Notes: a model not told the origin generated them from the sequence alone. A DNA stretch of 64,000 nt from Stereum hirsutum FP-91666 SS1 (GCF_000264905.1 NW_006763151.1:121643-185642), one strand, 5' to 3'. Numbered from the stretch's first letter, positions 28,849-39,570 are shown. Translations and numbers: made by a program.

Positions 28849-31800
28849 TCAATCAAGAGGGGGCTCTCCCCATGTCGCCGGTGTGGCCGCGACCCACCCG
28901 TGCTCGCTTTCGCCCTCCTCATCGCTGCTCGACTCAGTCTCTGGCTCCGCAGAGGTCACGGACTCAGACGGTGCCGATGAGGCGGCGGAGGAAGAAGACT
29001 CAGATGGAGGTACCTGCGCGGGCTCGGTAGCCGTGGTGGCAGGGGCCGGAGGAGTGTTTTCGTCGTTGACGACCTCAACGACGGCGGTCTCAGAGGAAGA
29101 GGAAGGCGAGACAACAGCTTGGGCTGTCTGCGCAGCAGCGAGGATGGCGGCGGCTGCGACAGCGGCCGCCTCCTTCTCCTTTTTCTCCTGCTCTTCCTTC
29201 TCTTCACGTTCCTGGATATGACATCGATGAGTGTTTGAGGCTATGTGAAAGACAAGAAAGAAAACTGACCTCTCGTGCCTTCCTCTCCTTTTCCTTGACC
29301 TCCTTCTCTTTCTTCATCTTCTCCTTCAGCGCGCGTTCGGTGACAACCCAAGCTGCAGCCTCCGACGCTGCCGCCTCTGGTCTAGACTTGTTCTTCAACA
29401 AATCTAATGACAGGGACAATCGCAAGTCAGCACACATCTGGAAGATGTCAACACCATACACAACGGAACAAACCACCGCCCAATCACTACCACAGATCTC
29501 CACAGCGTCCGCGCCACAGACAGCCTGTCCTGCCACCCCACTTCTCCACACGCCATGAAGGGGACAAAAAGCAGTCACCAAGAGCGAAAGAAAAGGAACA
29601 CTCACAGCCTTGCAGCGCGGCGACGCTGAACTCCTCATCGGGGAGTGCTTCCGCAAACTGCTTTGCCAATTCCGCCAACCTCGCCCCGCTCAATGGTGGT
29701 GCTGAATGCGAGCACGCAGCGATGTGTTCCTCCACGGCCGGTGGAAGGTGGCTCTCGGTCTTCTCGTTCGTCTTGGGTGGCGTGGCTGTGCTTGCGGTTC
29801 TGCTTCTCCCAGCCCTGGAAGGCGATGATGAAGGGGAAGATGACGGGATCGAGGGTGAACCAGAGCCGGACAGAGAGGAGATACCAGTGAATGCATCGGA
29901 GAATAGCGAACTGAACGTGCTAGATGCGGGCGACGCGGGTGTGTTAGGGATGTCCAAGCCCTCGAGCTCGAGCTTGTTCGCCTCAGCCTCGAGGTTGATA
30001 GTTGATGGGTTATTGCTCGGTAAGTCTGCATCCGACGATGGGAAGAAGTTGCGGAACAGATGTTCCGCTTGCCAGCGTGAGGCGTTTTTGAACTCCACCC
30101 AGACATCCATTCTGCCCGGACGGCAAAGCGCGGGATCCAGACGCTCGAGATGATTCGTTGTGCTGTGTGATACAATGGACATCATTGAGTACCCATAGCC
30201 AGTACGAAAAAAATATGACCACCTACGCAAAGAGTATACGACCCTCAGAAGCAGCGACACCATCCAGCGCGTTCAAGAGTCCACTCAACGTCAACGTGTT
30301 GGTGTCGGAGATGTTCTCCTTATGTCTCCTGCGGTGCCTGTGGCTCGACCCTGAGTCTTCCTCTTCATTGTCGGAGCCCTTCTTTTCCTTGTCCTTCTCA
30401 CCAGACTTGTCACTTTTCTTGTCAGATCGAGTCAATGAGCGAGTGAAGGCCGCGTCGAGATCCTCGAGGAGCACGATACAACGTGAGGGTACGCGACCCA
30501 TCAGCGTCGTTAATGTGCTGTCGTTGATCCAGGATGATGACAAAGACACGACGTAGATGTCCAACAATAGCTCGCCAGCGATGGCATGGATCAGAGACGA
30601 TTTTCCCGAACCGGGCACACCATACTGCGCAAAACACAACAAAGGATCAGCATTGGAGAGCGGGATGGATTGATGGTGATACGGATACGCACTAGGAGAT
30701 ATCCTCTCCGGAATGGAATCCTTTTGAAGAGATCAGATCAGAATGTAGAACACTTGAGACGAATCGGATTTAACCCACCCACGGTCCGCATACCACTGTA
30801 GGAGAGCAACACAAAAAAGGTCAGATCATCCACCCAAATAACCTCGAGGCGCCCAAGGAGGACTCTACATGGGCGTAAGGACTAACCTTTTCGGATCTCA
30901 GGAAGTCGTGCGTGTCCGCCACGAGCATCTCTTTAACGCCGGGATTGAGGACGATGGAAGACATCGGCCTCTTATGACGCGAGTCTGTCCATCTCCAGCT
31001 TCCGTAGGAGTCTGCGAAATAGATCTGGATGCGGTGGACGGCTTCAGCTTCATACTCCTTCTTGGCTTGCAGAACAAGCTGCTTGAGGACTGAGTTGTTT
31101 CTTGCGACGACGCTGTGTCAAAATAGCAGCCAGGCCGGCGGTAAGTTAAGTATTTCCGAAAGATGCCCGCAGATTAGTCAGCGAAGTGATGACAAGCAAA
31201 CATGAGGTGACGCGCGTCGCGCGTCAAGAGAAACGCGGGGAAGGCGAGCAGCATCCACGACACTAGTGACGGATGCAAAACGAACGCAAGAAATGAAAGA
31301 CACACCTAATGGATAACGTGTCGTAGCCACTATAGTGACCCTTCCTGCCTCGTTTCACGCGCAGCCAATGCCCGCGGTAGAAGATCGTATGCGTCGTATC
31401 CATTGTTGGCTGGAAGACTACTCTGACCCGAGCCTTCCCGGGTGCATCTTCCTCCTCGCCGTCCTCCTCACCAAAGGCGTTTTCACCTCCACGATACCCA
31501 TACTGTCCTTGAGACGACGAGCTTGTTGTCGTCTCGAACTCTCGGGATCGTTGCCACTCAGGGCGACGTGAGAGCCTAGAACGTCTTCAATAAAGGAACA
31601 TCACAATAAATGAGTGTGCGGACGTACCAGAGCATGAGCCAGTCGTATGGGTAGTCTTCTTCGGAGAAGTGTGCCGTGAGAAAGAAGGCTAGACATGAGA
31701 CCCAAGGACGTCAGCGTTATTCAACACCAAATGTGGGGTGGCGCATGCGAGGGACAAAGGAACGAGACTAACAGTTCACAAAGGACGACCTGTACAGACG

Positions 31801-32042
31801 AAGGCATAGGCATCAAGGGCGATAATGAGCGGGAAAATTAGGGTCAGTATCAACGGAAGGCGCAGCGACCCATAATTACTGTGGGAAGCGCGCGAGCGGC
31901 GCGGGACTCACCAAGCTGAGCTGGAGACGCGTCTTGCAGTCTCGACGGTCCCACCGAGAACGACCAGCTTCATGCCATCGACGACAGAGTTACTCGCAAC
32001 GTTGCCCACAAAGGGCTGCACGAGCGACTTGAAGACCTCCAT
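28849..32042 (-). CDS. BCS1-like AAA ATPase with long charged C-terminal tail
   Basis: Eleven exons in transcript order: 31912-32042, 31773-31789, 31628-31688, 31306-31575, 30887-31112, 30779-30795, 30693-30720, 30227-30624, 29606-30162, 29270-29403, 28849-29211; 2202 nt, 733 aa. The N-terminal half has the BCS1_N layout (SFFLTAHFSEEDYPYDWLML). The AAA domain has Walker A YGVPGSGKSSLIHAIAGEL (about residue 252), Walker B CIVLLEDLDAAF, and ATTNHLERLDPALCRPGRMD with the arginine finger. BCS1 translocates the folded Rieske protein across the mitochondrial inner membrane; fungi also carry several BCS1-like paralogues of unknown role. This one has a D/E/K-rich insert after Walker B and a 250-residue extension with a K/E coiled coil and acidic Ser-rich end, so it is probably not the canonical Bcs1. 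Two exons are 17 nt and one 28 nt. Confidence 0.88.
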
Positions 32043-32351
32043 TGAGGATATGGTTATGTGTTATGAGGACAGGGTGAAGATATCGAAAGGGGACTCGAGT
32101 GGCGGACGTAGATGATGGGGGTTCGAGAGAGAACAAGAGCTGGCAGAGCTGCTATAAGAGCAAAATGAGAATGCGGAAGCGGGGGACGAAGAATGACTGG
32201 GTTCGACTCTTGCTCGAGCTGTGCGAGTGAGAAGACGCGGGGCGCTGGCACACGCGCAAGCCTCCCCTTTATGCGGGGCGCCTATTCCCAACCCTAACCT
32301 TGCCCGAATACCCAACACCGCACACAACAACTTCAACTCCGCGATGCTCGT
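32043..32351. other. Spacer between AAA ATPase start and membrane-protein gene
   Basis: About 0.3 kb with the AAA-ATPase promoter and the 3' region of the next minus-strand gene. Nothing else recognisable. Confidence 0.55.
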
Positions 32352-32422
32352 TTATTCATACCAGAGCCCAGTAAAGATAACATACATCCAGCATGGTCCC
32401 TCATGTCTAGTCCGAATAGGCC

Positions 32423-34030
32423 TCACCCCCCTCCCATGTACAATCCTTCGACTGCCACGTTTGCCTGCCACGTACCTGTCCAGTCAATGAATGTCAGCCG
32501 CCACCCGAATAGTTAGTGTGAAATGATAGGAAGAGCGATCAGTGACGTACCGAGTTTTCTCACCAACCGAAGCATCCCAGGCGCAGGAAGAACAAGTACG
32601 AGTGATACCGGGACAATGACTAGAAGGAACAACGAAAGGAGGAACGTGATAGGAGGTTTGATGACCAGGAAGTAAAACAACGACTGGTACGATGTGCTGT
32701 CTGAAAACTGCAAGCCCCAGGGTCGAAGTAAGACATTACGTTCAGCACGTGTATACGTCGCGGAATATAAAGAGGAATGGATCGGAATATGTGTGACAGG
32801 AGCGAACACGCACCATAGAATACGTGTTTCTGTAAAATGACCGTTCCTTGCGCAGAGAAAGTCCGTCCTCTGCCTCTGCGGCCGTTGGGGGTCGCATTCG
32901 GGTGAAGATGGGCGGCAGTGGATACACAAGCTCATATGCCAACGGACCGTGAAATGTGCTCTGCATCACAACCTGTAAATGCACGATATATTATCAAACT
33001 GCGAGCCTTCAAATGATAAAACACAAGGATCTACTGACCTCGCCGCGGGCAAGGGTTCGCGCACCCAAAAGATCAAAGAAGCACAAGACGGCCCCAAGTG
33101 GCAATGCCACAAGTAACGTCGTGCCCAGCTAAATATTGCGATACGCAGGGTCGAATACGTACGTCGCAAGGTGAAGGTGAAATTGTCAGTCTATTCGTCC
33201 GAGATTGGGAGCCTAAACACACTCTGTGAAAGGTAAAAACTCACCAGCGTGAAGACAAAAAGGAAGATCCATGCCACAAGTGCATAGGGGAAATTGAGCA
33301 CCATTATATGGAACAATGCAGCCCAACTCGACCTCTTCCATAGCGGACGGAAATACCTTCTCCAACTCGAAGTTCCACTCTGTGCGACGCCACTCGCTCG
33401 CCTCCTCGACACCCCGACTTCACAACCCAGCATATCCGCAGCCTCTACCTGCGTATCTCCGGTCGCGGACCGCCTTCTTGTCCTCGTCCCGCTCTCGTCT
33501 CCACCATCATACTCCTCATCTTCGTCGTCCGAATCACCCTCCAGCCTGAACGCACTCACCACCGTCTGCGCCAGACTAGGCGACGCGCTCGTCACACTGA
33601 AGACCGTGCTCGTCTGCGAAGCCGTCCTCTGTCTCCTAATCCTTCTCGGAATCCCATTCACAGCTGCGCTGGAGCTGCCAGGGGCGGGAAGCAACGGCGT
33701 CGTCTCCGTTGGGCTTGAAGTCTCGTCCGCAGCAGCCTCCGCGCTCTGAGGAAATGGATGTTGCAGCTGTTGAGTCCGCACTACGATCCCCCCGCTGACC
33801 GTAGATCCCAACAACTCTCCCTCCGACTCCGTACCAGCACTCGATACCTGCGTGTGATTAGCGTTTCGCCTCGTTCGTCTCGATTGTCGTGATCGTCGCT
33901 CGCGTGCAGGGTAAGGAGGTGGTGGATCGTGTAGTGCCGCGTCGCTTGGTATAATAGGAAGAATGGGTGCCATAGTGGATGGTGGGGGTGGTGGCGAGCC
34001 TGAGGGGGGTGAGATGGGCTCAGGCGACAT
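32423..34030 (-). CDS. Multi-pass membrane protein with Sensor-like (PF13796-type) domain
   Basis: Five exons in transcript order: 33245-34030, 33039-33128, 32814-32972, 32564-32707, 32423-32476; 410 aa. The first 200 residues are Pro/Ser-rich, basic and acidic, probably disordered and cytosolic. Then come hydrophobic hairpins: SWAALFHIMVLNFPYALVAW, LLVALPLGAVLCFFDLLGAR, and after a loop with RERSFYRNTY-like sequence, SLFYFLVIKPPITFLLSLFL with LVIVPVSLVLVLPAPGML. The order helix pair, RxFYxNTY, DxTSYQxLFYF, helix pair resembles the Pfam Sensor layout; no function is established for the fungal proteins. The last intron has two candidate donors: GTGAGA (exon ends 32564, in-frame end NVAVEGLYMGGG) or GTACGT at 32550 (different C-terminus, stop at 32352). 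Start ATG 34030 chosen; MAPILPI further in is an alternative. Confidence 0.68.
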
Positions 34031-34184
34031 GGTAGGTACGTTGTGTGCTGGCGCCAGACGAATGTGGGGTGGTGGGGGTGTGGAGGAAGGATGGATGAAC
34101 GGGATCCGATGAAGAATTGGTGCATAACCGATCGATTTGGAAGGGCGGAGCCGCGAGAATCTTATCTTATCTCTAGTCTCTAAC

Positions 34185-34219
34185 CAGACCTTATATAACA
34201 AATCATTATATAAGGTCTG
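34185..34219. repeat. Perfect 13-bp inverted repeat (hairpin)
   Basis: CAGACCTTATATA at 34185-34197 and its exact reverse complement at 34207-34219, with a 9-nt loop. It lies between the divergent membrane-protein gene (start 34030, minus) and tRNA-Glu (34292, plus). The arms include TATATA, so it could be a core promoter element or the relic of a small inverted-repeat transposon. Confidence 0.8.
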
Positions 34220-34291
34220 TTCCAATTTCTGGGACTTTGGGGCGACCCCGAAAGACCATATATACATAGCTATGTTTTTGAAGACATTCCA

Positions 34292-34370
34292 TCGGATATG
34301 GTGTAACGGCTAACATTGCCGCCTCTCATGCAAGTTCGCGGCAGCTCGGGGTTCGATTCCCCGTATCCGA
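34292..34370 (+). tRNA. tRNA-Glu (CTC) with a short anticodon-loop intron
   Basis: A full cloverleaf can be drawn. The 7-bp acceptor stem is TCGGATA/TATCCGA. The D arm is TGGTGTAACGGCTAACA, typical of tRNA-Glu. Anticodon stem GCCGC/GCGGC encloses C-T-CTC-A. An extra 8 nt (TGCAAGTT) follow position 37, the standard tRNA intron site. The T arm is CGGGG-TTCGATT-CCCCG. The internal A box (TGGTGTAACGG) and B box (GGTTCGATTCC) match Pol III promoters. A T-run near 34415 is the likely terminator. Confidence 0.93.
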
Positions 34371-34409
34371 AATGCATAGGCAATCCTCTGCCTTTGAATC
34401 ATCCTTTTA

Positions 34410-34421
34410 TTCTTTTTTTGG
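34410..34421 (+). terminator. Probable Pol III terminator of tRNA-Glu
   Basis: A run of seven T residues about 45 nt downstream of the mature tRNA end, the standard Pol III stop signal. Confidence 0.5.
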
Positions 34422-34675
34422 TCTCTTGGTCTCTCAAGAGCTCCTGCCAGTGAATATGTGATTCCTGCACTACTTGCTGTTTGAAAGCCGCACTTGAGGT
34501 TTTGTCAGGGCAATGTCTGGTCCGATCATGATACAGGTCAAAGAAAACCATCCTATAAGCGTCCACACATCAAGGCGAGAAATCCATATTACGACGAAAT
34601 TAATGACAACAGACAAGTACACCATACGCAATCTAATTTATGCAAGAAGAGCGTATACAATCCCGTTCTCGCCTT
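34422..34675. other. Spacer between tRNA-Glu and convergent GMC gene
   Basis: Short spacer with the 3' UTR of the minus-strand GMC gene; no other feature seen. Confidence 0.5.
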
Positions 34676-37293
34676 TCAAGCTTTCACTGTGATACCGAGA
34701 TCCTCACAAATCATCACCGCAGCCTTCTCACCAATCGCCGTGGCAGTGGAGTACGGGTTCTACACGCGGTAAGGAAGGGGAGGCACAGGGAGACGTCGTC
34801 AAACTGATCAGCATCAGAGCTTCAGAAGTTCAAACGAAAGGGACGTACCGCTCCGACATTGTCAGGGCTAATGGAGAGATCGACGACCTTGAGTCCTTGA
34901 GTTCCATAGACATTCAGCCTCGAGTTCACGACACCGCCCTTCTCTCTTGGCTTCATCGCAGCAGTGCCCATGGAGTGCCAGCAGCCAGCAACTAATACAA
35001 TACCCAAGACCGGTCAGCCTACACTCGTCGCAGAGTACGAGCAGTTCAGAAATAGATGGAAGCTCACCGAATTTCTTGATAGCGGTCCTAATCGCCTCGT
35101 CGTCCTCGGCCGTGTACTTGATGGTAGGTGCGTCCATAGGGACGGGGCCCGTCTCTTCCTCCTTGGTAGCTGCAGCGCTTCCCTTCGGGAACACAGGGTG
35201 GTTCTCCGTGAATTCGCCACGGTAAATCGGCATACGGCGAGCGGTCTCCCTGGAGTGCTTGTATGCCCAAACCAGCACCTCCATGTCTGCAGGGCTAAAG
35301 GCGAAAGGATGAGCGGTGATCCTTATTGGAACGAGCGAATGAATTGGACTTACGAGCTCATCCACTTCGAGTCGAATTTTTGGGGAACCGATGGATCGGA
35401 GGAAGTGATATGGATGTTACCGATGGACTCTGGATGGTTCTACGATAATTTTCGTTACACCAGACGGATAGAGCAATACATAACCAAAGAGCTTACTTGG
35501 AAGTACCCAAGACTGTAGTAGTTCTTCTTCGGAACTGCCAAGATGTCGCCAAAGAACCTGTGAAGACATACGTCAACATCCAACTAATATTGTTAAGAGA
35601 GAAAGAGAGATCACGTACATCGACACGGCAGCCATGAAGAGGATAGACTTGTCCGGTGCATTGGCATAATAACTGTTCCAACGTTTCGTGAACTCTGGAC
35701 CAATGGCCTTCAGTTCCTCAGGAGAAGGCCTCAGCTTGAGACCTGTTTCCACAGGACTTCGGGACAAGTCAGAACCCGAATAAGGACAAGAAGGCAGAGT
35801 AGGGCACACACTTTGAAGTAAGGATGCCTCGCTTCTCCTTGGCGTAGATATCGCCCCAGTATTTCATGGCCTCCGGTTCGCCTCTGCTCATGGCGTCGAA
35901 TGTGACGTGGTCTTGTGTAGTGTTATATGGCCAGAAGATGACGTGATGGTCTATGCGAAGTGTCGTATTAGTATCACACCGGGCCATGAAAAGTCGAGGA
36001 CTACCCACCGATCAAGTTCTCTCCGACACCGGGCAAGTCAGAAACCACTTTAATCCCGGCCTTCTCCAAGACTGCTTTGCCGCCGAGACCCGAGCGTTCA
36101 AGCTGTATATAATTTCGTTAACAGACGCGCAAAAAGATGATGTTCAGACTGCACTCACGATGGCGGGAGTCCCCAGTGCGCCACCGCAGACCAAGACCTG
36201 CTTCGATGCTTTGGCAACAAATGTCTTGCCGTCCTTGACATATTCGACACCGACAGCACGAGTACCTCTGCTGAGAATAAGTATCATGCCAGTCGATAAC
36301 AGTGGAAGAAATGAACGTACTCGAACACAACTTTGTTGACGACGCATCCGGTTGAGACTTGCAAGTTCGCGTTCTTGTCTTGCTCCGGATAGAGATAGCA
36401 GTGGGCTGAATCCGAGCGCCTTCCGGTCTCGCCGTCGATCCACTTCCTCCAGCGCTGAGGTTGGTATTCAGCACGAGATACCACAATATCAGGAGATAGT
36501 AGTAGAACGTACCGAATAACCGTTCACCGTGAAGAAATCGTTCGGGTCCTCGATGGAAGGCCTGCCGTCGAACTTGGGAGCGACCTCCAGCCACTGCTTG
36601 GCGACGGTCGTGAACTCGCCACCGTGAGACACCGTCAGCGGCCCAGCATTGCCGTGTACCTCGGGCGTCGGGGTCTCGAGAGTATAGTTCTCGCACTGGA
36701 AAATATTTATATGTGAGATAATACTACCGAACAAAAAGGAGGATACGCACTTTCTTCAAGTAAGGAAGGAGGTCTTTGAACGCCCAGCCTTCAGCACCGT
36801 ACTTAGTCTTCCAGTCGTCGTAGTCCGACGCGGCAGCACGGGAGTACATGGTCACTAAAGTATTTTAAGTTAATATACCGCACTCGTTAGATACGCAAAG
36901 ACACTCACGATTGAAAGAAGAGCCTCCGCCGACACATTGTCCGTGAAGGTAGAAAGCCTGACGACCGTCCAAGGCAGGGTTTGGCTCTGCAGCGTAGAAC
37001 TTCACGGTCTTGGAGGCAGCGTGAAGATGATGGAAAGTGCGACCCGCTTGGTAGGTTGCAGGATCATTGCGAACGTCAGGTCCTGCCTACTCGACCACTG
37101 TCAGAACGCAACACTCTAAGTTCACAAGTAGACTGCTGACCTCCAGAATCAGGATCTTCAGGGACCGGTCTGCCTCTGCAACTCGGGCAGCGACGATGCA
37201 GGCGGTAGCGCCGCCTCCGGCAATTACAATATCGTAAGAGTCGGAAGCATTGGACTTAACGTCGGCCGGAGCACTAGTCACTGTAGAAGACAT
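34676..37293 (-). CDS. Alcohol (methanol)-oxidase-like GMC oxidoreductase, paralogue 2
   Basis: Fourteen exons in transcript order: 37141-37293, 36909-37086, 36751-36854, 36513-36695, 36321-36454, 36159-36267, 36009-36102, 35812-35950, 35619-35756, 35497-35557, 35354-35439, 35068-35294, 34849-34991, 34676-34759; 1833 nt, 610 aa. Same family as the gene at 23197-25776, and lengths of exons 2-14 are identical. Motifs: [20 protein letters not shown] (third Gly of GxGxxG is Ala), [50 protein letters not shown], catalytic His in [20 protein letters not shown], Asn in [16 protein letters not shown]. The C-terminal block [20 protein letters not shown] closely matches methanol oxidases. No signal peptide or SKL-type signal is visible (ends TVKA); where it acts is uncertain. 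Exon 9 is preceded by an AAG acceptor. Confidence 0.9.
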
Positions 37294-39036
37294 TGTGAGA
37301 GGAGGATATGGATGTGGGCGGTAGCGCACTCGCCAGCAAGCCCATGGGTATCCATATACCTGATAGCTGCGAGTCTAGAGCGAGACTGATTGGTTCAGCC
37401 TGGGGGCGAGTTAATCGTTTAGACCAGCAAGCGAAAAGGTCCGTAAACGAGATGGAGACACATAATATTCAGTCGGGCAGAAAGTCTACCCTGAGAAGGG
37501 GGAGGATCGAGCACCGTCGCGAGGTGAAAGTCAACGAAAAACCCGATAGATCTTTGTCCGAGATTATTGTCATGCAACATACTACAAATGACTGATAAAA
37601 AGAAGAATCCAGCCTTCCAGGGGTACGCAAAGGCTAAAATCACGAGTAAGGCAGGCTTCGGCATTGGCATGGTGAGCCTTGGGCCTCCCACTTTGGATAT
37701 CTGAACCTGATAAAGCCTCACTGATAGCAGTATCTGAAGGAGGCGGTGAGCGTGAGTGAAGTGCCACTGGAGACTGTGGATTGAGGGGAGCGTACACCAA
37801 CTGTGCTCCGGACACTGTAAACCTGCAACCTGTTCGCAGCAGTCTCGAGCGGGGGCTAGCGGTGGAACCAATTTGGAAAAATAATCGGGCCCGGCCATTA
37901 ATCGGGCCCCAGCGCTCAACAGGTTCCGAAAGATTCCGGAGACGAATTGAACTTGGCTCGCGTTCTTGAATCTTCATCAACCAGGCTCGCAGGCTCCTGC
38001 TCGTACTTATCCCCAAACCTCTCGTTACATATGGAAAGGGAGTTTTACACGTCTTAGGTATGTATGTATTATTTTCAAGCCAATTCAGACGTCTTGTGTT
38101 TGTGGCGAGTGAAAGACAGACTAGTAGTTCCCTGGCCTGATGTTTCAAGTTGCAAGAGTTCCAAGTACACGATCGTGTCTGATCGTATCGACCGTATTTC
38201 ATCGTTGTACTCATGTCATATTTATGAAACCAGTTCATCTGGCGGGAATTTCGTTCCCTTTCCTGGATTGATGAAGAACTTCGAGAGACCGCTCTTGGTA
38301 CACGCGGTCGTAGACGGTGCATTTCCCAGAGGTTACAGGTAGCATAGTAAGAAGGAATGGTGGTCATGGCGGCTTGGGTGAGAAATCGGGATATCGTCTT
38401 TCATTCATCCACGATCCCGTATCGACGATCACAGACCTTGAGAGGCGCACCCCCAAGCCAATGGCAGCCACATGTTTTTTGTGCCCAGACTACAACTTCG
38501 CCGCGCGCTCTTGATCGGGATGGTACATTCTTCTCTGTTCTTATTCGCGCATTGGCGGATAATCAGTTTCTGTGCCGTCCGTGGAGCTTGCGCTAACGGC
38601 CATCTCTGCCATATTGCACTCGGATCCGCAAATTCCATTCTGGAGGGGTGGAATGCGCCGTGTTTGAGGAGATGGGCGGTTGGAGTATATATGCACCGCC
38701 AGCTTTACGCCCGAGTTCTTTGTGATAATATTATAGCCGGGCTATGCGTTGCGCGTAGTCACGAAGACCTGTAGAACTTAGAAGAGAACCTCCAAATATT
38801 GAAGCACAGTACGAAAGAGTTAGTCCGTTGCGCCCATCTCAAAATAGGTAACTCTGACAACTCGTGTTCTTGATAGGCCTCTACATTGTACAAAACAAGA
38901 GACCTGCCAGCGCGTTCAATGCAGCCCCCACATAGTTGATATGCAACCATAGGTGCTGCAGGGTGAGACGCCTCCGCACGCCCGTCCCTGACCCCATCCC
39001 CGACCCCACGTCCGTGCCTGCCTTTTAGAAAAAGGG
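37294..39036. other. Intergenic region upstream of GMC oxidase 2
   Basis: 1.7 kb containing the promoter of the minus-strand GMC gene. A 261-codon open frame on the minus strand (37582-38367) starts with ATG but has irregular, Arg/Ser-rich composition and no recognisable domain; I do not call it a gene. The stretch 38960-39020 is C-rich with repeats of CCCCAxCCC. Confidence 0.5.
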
Positions 39037-39410
39037 TATGGTGCGAAGCACTTACTCACCGCATAAGTCGAACACCGGGAAGACCCGGTCACAGGAGGGT
39101 CAAATTCGCCTCTAAGACTTATCTGTCTTGCCAAAATGCTCCTTTTGATGAAAGGAAGAGATCCCCAAGACAGATTTCCAAAATAATTAAAACTGAGGGA
39201 CTTTCAAAGTTCCCACCCACTAGATTGGGCGGGTTTCAATTTCTCCCGCCAAACAATTAATATTTAATGGAATTGTTTATTATTTATGAGAGTCCCGGGT
39301 TTTTTTAATGTGCTCCAGGAATTTTCTTTCAATAAACTGAAATTTCGACCTCCCGGGCACAAATTTGGCGGTTGAATATTATATGCGGTGACTAAGTGCT
39401 TCGCACCATA
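39037..39410. mobile_element. MITE, Tc1/mariner-type (TA target duplication, 27-29-bp inverted repeats)
   Basis: Terminal inverted repeats lie at 39037-39065 and 39382-39410. They match at 28 of 29 positions counting the flanking TA; the outer part reads TGGTGCGAAGCACTTA. Both ends are bordered by TA, the target duplication used by Tc1/mariner/pogo transposases. The interior (about 315 nt) is A/T-richer than its surroundings and has no long reading frame, so the element is non-autonomous. It lies 160 bp upstream of the DUF6534-like gene and may affect its promoter. Confidence 0.87.
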
Positions 39411-39570
39411 GGTTGGGTATATTGTGGTTTCATGATAATACTGAGATCGTAATCGTGCTGAAAAGGTTTTAGCAGCCAGCAAAATAGCAAAAAGAACACG
39501 GGATTCCACCTCTTCTCTCTCCCTTACTTTTTCTTCCGTGGGCATTAGTCCATCGCATTTTCGCCTCGAC

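Noticed and set aside
23197..37293. A biosynthetic gene cluster around the two GMC genes
   Set aside because: The genes between them (F-box-like, AAA ATPase, membrane protein, tRNA) include no synthase, P450, transporter set or pathway regulator.
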